Assembly: GCA_029860565.1 (NCBI GenBank)
Contig: JAOUAY010000031.1
Location: 1-11,510, forward strand
DNA length: 11,510 nucleotides
Source: Candidatus Nitrosopumilus sp.
Lineage (GTDB): Archaea; Thermoproteota; Nitrososphaeria; Nitrososphaerales; Nitrosopumilaceae
Direction of reading: 5' to 3'
Part shown: piece by piece, positions 7,523 to 11,510 of the stretch
How positions within the stretch are numbered: the first letter of the stretch is position 1
How the letters are laid out: each line of letters begins with the position of its first letter
Notes under the pieces: generated by a model
The model's database searches: none
Told to the model about the DNA's origin: nothing
The model's input: the letters and a program-made list of their open reading frames with translations, nothing else
Made by a program: the position numbers and the translations under genes

Positions 7523-8155
7523 TCACCATACAGGTTCATCTATCATCTTTAGCCCTTCATCAGTTAACTCAAAACCCATAATTTTCAAAGTTTTAAGTGC
7601 AGAAGAAGAATTTTTCTTTAGAATTTTTTGTGCCAAATTCAATCTATTTTCAGGTTTCATGTGTTGTCCAATTTTGTACTTTCCATGAAGTGTTTGAGAA
7701 GTTATTTTAATAATACTAACAGCATCTAAAACTCGCATATCAGATTTGATTGGATCATATTGTCCTTCAGGCTGATATTTTTTCATCAATCCGTTTAGTG
7801 CAAATGTTTTTTCTTCTCTATCAGATACAAAAGATGCAATTCCTTTGATTATAACACTGATGTACAATGTATCAGCAAGAGACGCATTGCATGGATCTTC
7901 AAAATAAGAGGGTAAAAATTCCAATTCCCTATCAGCTTCAAAACCCACTTTATTGTTTCGAAAAATATTATCTAGTTTCTCACCTTTCACATGAGAATGC
8001 ATGTAAACGACATCGTTAAGAAATACAAAGTTCATAGGGATTATTTGAGGAAACCCATTTTCATCTATACTAGATATACGCCCAACATGTTCTTCATTTA
8101 GAAATTCTTTTATTTTTTCATATGATCTAATCTGAAGAATTCCAGTTAATTGCAT
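7523..8155 (-). CDS. FMN-binding split-barrel protein, pyridoxamine 5'-phosphate oxidase-like
   Basis: The 210-aa protein has the split-barrel core of the pyridoxamine oxidase-like superfamily, closest in pattern to the group with NimA-type flavoproteins. Residues 24-75 show the core: VGRISSIDENG, then PMNFVFLNDVVYMHSH, then KGEKLDNI, with the His/Lys segment (53-58) expected near the flavin phosphate. The C-terminal 60 residues form an added helical part seen in fewer members. Members of this group bind FMN, F420 or haem, so substrate and exact cofactor cannot be told from sequence. The start ATG at 8155 has a TATA-like element 26 nt upstream and no Shine-Dalgarno. It is divergent from the small gene at 8232. 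True pyridoxal phosphate synthesis is unlikely, because the match covers only the general fold. Confidence 0.82.
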   Translation of the reverse strand: MQLTGILQIRSYEKIKEFLNEEHVGRISSIDENGFPQIIPMNFVFLNDVVYMHSHVKGEKLDNIFRNNKVGFEADRELEFLPSYFEDPCNASLADTLYISVIIKGIASFVSDREEKTFALNGLMKKYQPEGQYDPIKSDMRVLDAVSIIKITSQTLHGKYKIGQHMKPENRLNLAQKILKKNSSSALKTLKIMGFELTDEGLKMIDEPVW

Positions 8156-8175
8156 AAATTAATTCAATAAAATAA

Positions 8176-8186
8176 TATTATAAATC
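8176..8186 (-). promoter_or_regulatory. TATA-like element of the split-barrel gene
   Basis: The minus strand reads GATTTATAATATT across this stretch, with the core centred about 26 nt upstream of the ATG at 8155. It is the clearest TATA box in the window and implies a leaderless transcript. Confidence 0.55.
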
Positions 8187-8202
8187 CAGATCATAGAAAT
8201 CC

Positions 8203-8210
8203 CTAAAATA
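8203..8210 (+). promoter_or_regulatory. TATA-like element of the 76-aa protein gene
   Basis: CTAAAATA is centred about 25 nt upstream of the ATG at 8232. Together with the minus-strand element at 8176-8186 it makes a compact back-to-back promoter region of 76 bp. Confidence 0.4.
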
Positions 8211-8231
8211 CCAGGTAGATAAAAAAAGATC

Positions 8232-8462
8232 ATGGACGATCCTTACCTTAATGAATTAAAAGATGATTTTGATGGGTACTCTAATCAATTGAAAAAATTA
8301 AAAACAAAATTACTAAAGACAAATTCTGTCGAATTACAAGCAAAAATAATCAAACAGATTGATTCAATAGCAAATAAGATGGAGAATAATCAAAAACAAG
8401 CAGTCAAAGTAACAAAATCTAGAATCAAAGAAAGAAAAACAAAATCAAAGAGATATTATTAA
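8232..8462 (+). CDS. Small basic helical protein of unknown function
   Basis: I do not recognise this 76-aa protein. It starts with an acidic stretch (MDDPYLNELKDDFD) and then carries spaced Leu/Ile residues among Lys, Gln and Asn (about 18-58), consistent with one or two long amphipathic helices or a coiled coil. The last 20 residues are very rich in Lys and Arg (KSRIKERKTKSKRYY), which suggests nucleic-acid or ribosome binding, though not proven. There is no signal peptide or membrane segment. A TATA-like element about 25 nt upstream and codon use like its neighbours support a real gene. It lies divergent from the split-barrel gene. Confidence 0.65.
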   Translation: MDDPYLNELKDDFDGYSNQLKKLKTKLLKTNSVELQAKIIKQIDSIANKMENNQKQAVKVTKSRIKERKTKSKRYY

Positions 8463-8551
8463 TCGTCTTCATCTAGTTCTCTGATCATTGCTTTGATTTC
8501 TAAAATTTTGCATTCCAATTCCGTGCATTCAGTTTTAAATCCTGTTCCCAT
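8459..8551 (-). CDS. Possible 30-aa peptide with two cysteines
   Basis: An ATG at 8551 opens a 30-codon frame, product MGTGFKTECTELECKILEIK followed by AMIRELDEDD, ending in TAA. It has a C-x4-C pair, an amphipathic helix and an acidic tail, which look protein-like rather than random. It overlaps the 3' end of the convergent 76-aa gene by 4 bp and fills most of the space before the next gene. No clear TATA box or Shine-Dalgarno is seen at the usual distances, so this is a candidate only. Confidence 0.35.
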   Translation of the reverse strand: MGTGFKTECTELECKILEIKAMIRELDEDD

Positions 8552-8600
8552 AGGAGAAGATCATAAAAATTATCAAAAAGAAAGAACATTCTAAAATTTG

Positions 8601-8612
8601 ACTTTTATCATC
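8601..8612 (+). promoter_or_regulatory. TATA-like element of the winged-helix gene
   Basis: ACTTTTATCATC is centred near 8607, which predicts transcription start around 8633. That leaves a leader of about 27 nt with AGGAG at 8645-8649, 11 bases before the ATG at 8661. It would be one of the few genes here with a Shine-Dalgarno leader. Confidence 0.35.
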
Positions 8613-8660
8613 AAAATTACTCATTAATGTAAATTGCTAAATTTAGGAGAATTGCAAGAT

Positions 8661-9080
8661 ATGCAAATGGTTGAAATTGATGAGGAAAGAGAAAAGGCAA
8701 CACGAACAACATTAGATCTTTTAGAAGAATGGGGATCAGAATCACGATTCATTTGGTTTAGAGAATTGCATAGAATTACAGACATTGACAAGGGTATGCT
8801 ACGAAATATCCTTAATGAATTAAAAAAGTCAAAAGAAGTTAAAGAAATGCACGGTACAAACAACAGAATATTTTTTTGTCTCAAAAAATATTACATAAAA
8901 TGTCGAGATGTGGAATTTAGATTCAAAGGAAAAGAAATCATGCTAAAAGATGGAAGTAAAACAAAAATTATTCAGGGCTCAACAAATGCAACAGAACGCA
9001 CCAGAAAAAGATTGGAAAAACAAAAAAATAAACGTAAAGCCAAATCATTTACAAAAAATAAAAGACCACACAAATCATGA
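8661..9080 (+). CDS. Winged-helix DNA-binding-like protein with Lys/Arg-rich tail
   Basis: Protein of 139 aa, function unknown. Residues 13-76 read as a winged helix: helix 1 (13-25), helix 2 (33-40), likely recognition helix DKGMLRNILNELKKSKEV (43-60) and a beta wing (61-76). Residues 80-105 look like a short beta region, and 106-139 form a highly basic tail (RTRKRLEKQKNKRK and following). The combination suggests a chromatin or transcription-associated DNA-binding protein; target unknown. I chose the ATG at 8661 because AGGAG lies 11 bases upstream; an in-frame TTG at 8634 would add nine residues. Its last 6 bp overlap the convergent gene at 9075. Confidence 0.65.
   Translation: MQMVEIDEEREKATRTTLDLLEEWGSESRFIWFRELHRITDIDKGMLRNILNELKKSKEVKEMHGTNNRIFFCLKKYYIKCRDVEFRFKGKEIMLKDGSKTKIIQGSTNATERTRKRLEKQKNKRKAKSFTKNKRPHKS
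9053..9063 (-). terminator. Possible terminator of the 77-aa gene inside the opposing coding region
   Basis: On the minus strand a T-rich tract (CTTTTATTTTTTG type, with T6 at 9058-9053) lies 12-22 bases past the stop of the gene ending at 9075. On the + strand the same bases encode the Lys-rich tail of the winged-helix protein. Confidence 0.35.
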
Positions 9081-9308
9081 AGAATTTTCAGACTGACGTC
9101 TTGTAAAATTTGATTCTGCACGTTTCAGTTTTGTTGATTCAGACACATCTTCAGTCATATCATATAGATTATGAAGTTCCATGTTAGGGGTTAATTCATC
9201 TTCTTTTTCATCATCCAAATTATATTCAAGATTTGCCAACATGTCGATATTTTCTTCTAAAATATCAAGGCATTTTTTTACTTCCTCAGGAAGGTCTTCA
9301 TCCATCAT
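9075..9308 (-). CDS. Small acidic protein of unknown function
   Basis: I do not recognise this 77-aa protein. The N-terminal half is acidic and helical (DEDLPEEVKKCLDILEENID, then a Leu/Asn stretch and DDEKEDE, about 3-38). The C-terminal third is polar and more basic (KLKRAESNFTRRQSENSS). There is one Cys (13) and no signal or membrane segment. Two adjacent ATG codons (9308 and 9305) can serve as start; the first was used. It lies 61 bp downstream of the LLM oxidoreductase gene on the same strand and could share its transcript. It overlaps the convergent winged-helix gene by 6 bp. Confidence 0.6.
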   Translation of the reverse strand: MMDEDLPEEVKKCLDILEENIDMLANLEYNLDDEKEDELTPNMELHNLYDMTEDVSESTKLKRAESNFTRRQSENSS

Positions 9309-9369
9309 ATAGTCTAAGAACTAGTAAAGTAAATGATTTTCTATATGCTATTGGAAAGATAGTATTGTT

Positions 9370-10470
9370 CTACTGTTTAGCTTTTTCTCGAAGTGCAGGC
9401 ATTACATGGCTTGCAAATTTATCAATAGAGCCAAAGTAATTCTTACCCCAGAATCTAATTACAAAATGATTTACACCAGCATCCATGAATTTTTCAAATG
9501 TTGGAATCATGTCTTCAGGAGTGCCAATTGCAGTTGAAGAACGAGCAACACCATCAGGTATTTTTGTTGCAGCTTCTCTCATCTTTACAATCCAACTTTG
9601 ATCAGACATTGAATATTCTGTAAAGTACTTTACAAAATCAAATCCTTCAATTTCTTTTAATCCGTGAACTCTTAAAATTTCAGGCTTGAACAGACTAACT
9701 TTTACTGCTTCTTTCATTTTTGCCCAAGATTGTTCTGCATCTTCAGAAAAGTATACATCAATATCCAAAGCCATCTGGAAATTATCTTTTTCTTCCTGTG
9801 TTCTGTTATGCTTATCCATTGCTCCTTCGATTTGTTTTCTGTGATCCGCAAAGAGTTCTGGAGTGTAACCGATTGGTAGCCATCCATCACCAAGTTTACC
9901 GGTTAATTCAAGTGTACGTTTACCACCTGCGGCCATATAGGTTGGAGGACGTGGTTTTCTAATTGGCGGTGCCTGCAAACATGCACCTTCTAGTTGATAG
10001 TATTTTCCTGCATAATCTACAGTGTTATCAGGTGATGATTGGTATAATTTATGAATAGTTTCAATTTGTTCTGCCCATTTTGTAACTGGTTTTTCAAACG
10101 GAATACAAAATTCTTTTAGATTTTGAGCCTCACCTGCACCAATACCAAGAATTGCTCTACCTTTTGAAATTCTATCAAGAGTAATTGCAGATAATGCAAT
10201 ATTGGATGGATGTCTTCTGATTGCATCAGTAACACATGTTCCAAGTTCTACATTACTTGTAACTGCAGCAATAGCAGACAACATGACCCATGGATCCAAC
10301 ACAGTTGCATTTTTCCATTGTGGGACATTAGTATGGTCCATATAGAAAATAGAATCATATCCAGTTTTATCAGCAAGTATACAGGCCGTCAAAATTTGAT
10401 CTTCAGTATAACCAGCCCTTGCAACATTTAATCCATTTTGAATACCGAATTTTATTTTTTTATCTGCCAA
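9370..10470 (-). CDS. LLM-class (luciferase-like) oxidoreductase, probably F420- or FMN-dependent
   Basis: TIM-barrel oxidoreductase of the bacterial luciferase family, 366 aa. Seen in the sequence: the first strand KFGIQNG (7-13), LGTCVTDAIRRHPSNIA (76-92, which includes the segment that forms the family's cis-peptide bulge), ILGIGAGEAQNLKEF (107-121), the PPTYMAAGGKRTLEL segment with GDGWLP (175-199), and the C-terminal GTPEDMI...HFVIRF (316-340). The pattern resembles F420-dependent enzymes annotated as methylenetetrahydromethanopterin reductase-like, but lineage members usually lack methanogenesis, so the substrate is open. The start is TTG at 10470: the first family strand begins six residues in, no ATG lies between, and a stop codon is seven codons upstream. 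A TATA-like element sits 26 nt upstream. Confidence 0.85.
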   Translation of the reverse strand: MADKKIKFGIQNGLNVARAGYTEDQILTACILADKTGYDSIFYMDHTNVPQWKNATVLDPWVMLSAIAAVTSNVELGTCVTDAIRRHPSNIALSAITLDRISKGRAILGIGAGEAQNLKEFCIPFEKPVTKWAEQIETIHKLYQSSPDNTVDYAGKYYQLEGACLQAPPIRKPRPPTYMAAGGKRTLELTGKLGDGWLPIGYTPELFADHRKQIEGAMDKHNRTQEEKDNFQMALDIDVYFSEDAEQSWAKMKEAVKVSLFKPEILRVHGLKEIEGFDFVKYFTEYSMSDQSWIVKMREAATKIPDGVARSSTAIGTPEDMIPTFEKFMDAGVNHFVIRFWGKNYFGSIDKFASHVMPALREKAKQ

Positions 10471-10491
10471 GTACTTATGCTCAGAGTATTA

Positions 10492-10499
10492 GAATAAAA
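10492..10499 (-). promoter_or_regulatory. TATA-like element of the LLM oxidoreductase gene
   Basis: The minus strand reads TTTTATTC, centred at about 10496, 26 nt upstream of the TTG start at 10470. It predicts a leaderless mRNA that begins at or next to a TTG codon. Confidence 0.45.
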
Positions 10500-10533
10500 G
10501 GTTTTAACTAATCTACGAATTTCGCAATTTATC

Positions 10534-10560
10534 AAAAAAATAGAAAAAAAAAGTAAAAAA
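10534..10560 (-). terminator. T-rich terminator of the alcohol dehydrogenase gene
   Basis: The minus strand carries T runs of 6, 9 and 7 within 27 bases, starting 12 bases past the stop codon at 10572. This is the strongest archaeal-type intrinsic terminator in the window. It separates the alcohol dehydrogenase from the LLM gene, which has its own promoter. Confidence 0.6.
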
Positions 10561-10571
10561 TATTAAATTTT

Positions 10572-11510
10572 TTACAAATTACCTGCTTTGATATCTTCAA
10601 GACATTTAACTACGTCATCTTTTGATATTGGAATTGGATTTGGATCCAAATGACCTTTATCAGTCATTACAGTATCTGCAGCTTCTGAAACATCAGCTTT
10701 GAGTTCTAGTTTGTCAAAACCAAGTTTTGCCATTGCTTCTTTGAATCTATCATAAAAGATTGACTTGTTATGTTTGTGTGCAACTGTGGTACAAGATGAC
10801 AAGGAGTAACCGTGTGGAATTCCTTCATTTGAGAATACATAGGACAAAGCATGTCCAAGGGTTGTAGAGCAATTACCAAATCCCATTCCAGACAACATTG
10901 ATCCGTACGGATAGTTTTCTGGTTTGTCATTCATAATTGCATCGTACAAAATTTCAAATGCTTGCTTGCATAGAGTTCTAGTCAAGTCATTACCGAGTTT
11001 GCTATCATATCCTTCAGTAGCTTGAGCACATGCATCACAGACAGAGCTATTGAGGACTTGTTGTGGAGTACCATCCATAAAGTATGAATCTACCACAGCC
11101 ATGTCAGCTAAAAATCTGTCTTCACGTAACAATTTCTTTTTTCCATCAAATTTCAGAACACAATAAGTTGTCATTTCAGCTCCAGTTCCAAAGGTTGTAG
11201 GAATTAAGATTTTTTCTTTTTTCATCTCAGGTGCAGCATATTTTACTACATCCATTGAACTTCCACCACCCAATCCAATTAGAACAGATGGGTTTTTGTC
11301 TTTGAATTGTGAAATAACTTTATTGACATCATCCATTGATGGTTCAGGTTTTACTTGATCATACAGCATATAATCCTGAATTCCCATTCTTGCAATCCAT
11401 TTGTCAGAAAGTGCCGGAGGAACTGTTGTGACAATGAGTGCATTTTTTGGATATTCTGTTTCACCAAGTGCGTTTTCTCCAAAGTTGATAATTTTTGGAA
11501 TGCGTACTGT
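10572..11510 (-). CDS. Iron-type (group III) alcohol dehydrogenase, N-terminus outside window
   Basis: NAD(P)H-dependent dehydrogenase of the iron-containing alcohol dehydrogenase family. The frame is open to the edge; 312 residues are visible and the first match, PKIINFGENAL (6-15), is the usual N-terminal motif, so probably only about 5-20 residues are missing. GLGGGSSMDVVK (79-90) binds the dinucleotide, and IPTTFGTGAEMT (103-114) is family-typical. Metal ligands expected: D159 in CDACAQATEGY, H220 in LGHALS and H233 in IPHGYS. The usual fourth ligand, His four residues after the Asp, is Gln163. The C-terminal part is short. In ammonia-oxidising archaea such enzymes act as malonic or succinic semialdehyde reductases in the 3-hydroxypropionate/4-hydroxybutyrate cycle; that role fits here but is inferred. 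An internal ATG at 11387 is not the start, because conserved family sequence continues upstream. Confidence 0.88.
   Translation of the reverse strand, partial: TVRIPKIINFGENALGETEYPKNALIVTTVPPALSDKWIARMGIQDYMLYDQVKPEPSMDDVNKVISQFKDKNPSVLIGLGGGSSMDVVKYAAPEMKKEKILIPTTFGTGAEMTTYCVLKFDGKKKLLREDRFLADMAVVDSYFMDGTPQQVLNSSVCDACAQATEGYDSKLGNDLTRTLCKQAFEILYDAIMNDKPENYPYGSMLSGMGFGNCSTTLGHALSYVFSNEGIPHGYSLSSCTTVAHKHNKSIFYDRFKEAMAKLGFDKLELKADVSEAADTVMTDKGHLDPNPIPISKDDVVKCLEDIKAGNL

Noticed and set aside
7476..7688. 70-codon frame on the + strand
   Set aside because: It mirrors the 3' part of the split-barrel gene, and its product has no recognisable pattern.
9233..9439. + strand frame across the gap between the 77-aa and LLM genes
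   Set aside because: It overlaps two better-supported minus-strand genes, and no promoter is visible.
1..11510. New defence, mobile or secretion system
   Set aside because: No transposase, integrase, toxin-antitoxin pair or defence-type nuclease is present; the large genes are all recognisable repair, copper or redox proteins.

Overview
The window looks like chromosome of an ammonia-oxidising archaeon of the Nitrososphaerota (Thaumarchaeota), most like Nitrosopumilus. The grounds are low GC, a secreted-type protein made of type I copper (plastocyanin-like) domains, a complete uvrBAC set in an otherwise archaeal context, a luciferase-like (LLM/F420-type) oxidoreductase, an iron-type alcohol dehydrogenase, and archaeal TATA-like elements about 26 nt upstream of several start codons with no Shine-Dalgarno between (leaderless pattern). 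The lineage is inferred from gene content; no marker such as rRNA or amoA is present.

Layout. Positions 1-846 (+) hold the 3' part of a blue-copper protein. It has an Ala/Glu/Lys/Met 39-bp tandem repeat, a plastocyanin domain, a Met-rich MMEET linker, and a second plastocyanin domain whose first 299 bp are identical to the first. Positions 866-7210 (-) hold one operon, uvrB-uvrA-uvrC, with overlapping gene ends; it encodes the whole damage-recognition and dual-incision machinery of nucleotide excision repair. Positions 7211-7522 are a 312-base gene-free gap with the uvrB promoter, a 14-bp near-perfect direct repeat, and a probable terminator for the next gene.

Positions 7523-8155 (-) encode an FMN split-barrel (pyridoxamine oxidase-like) protein. 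It is divergent from a 76-aa basic helical protein (8232-8462, +); the two share a 76-bp bidirectional promoter region. Positions 8459-9308 carry small lineage-type genes in convergent pairs: a possible 30-aa peptide (-), a 139-aa winged-helix protein with a Lys-rich tail (+), and a 77-aa acidic protein (-).

Positions 9370-10470 (-) encode a TTG-started LLM oxidoreductase. Positions 10572-11510 (-) encode an iron-type alcohol dehydrogenase cut by the window edge, a candidate semialdehyde reductase of the 3-hydroxypropionate/4-hydroxybutyrate CO2-fixation cycle.

How the genes work together. The uvr operon is one functional unit. The copper protein fits the copper-based electron transport of ammonia oxidisers. 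The LLM enzyme and the alcohol dehydrogenase are separated by a T-tract and appear to be independent metabolic genes. I found no CRISPR array, insertion sequence, tRNA, rRNA or recognisable defence system. The most distinctive item is the repeat-built copper protein.
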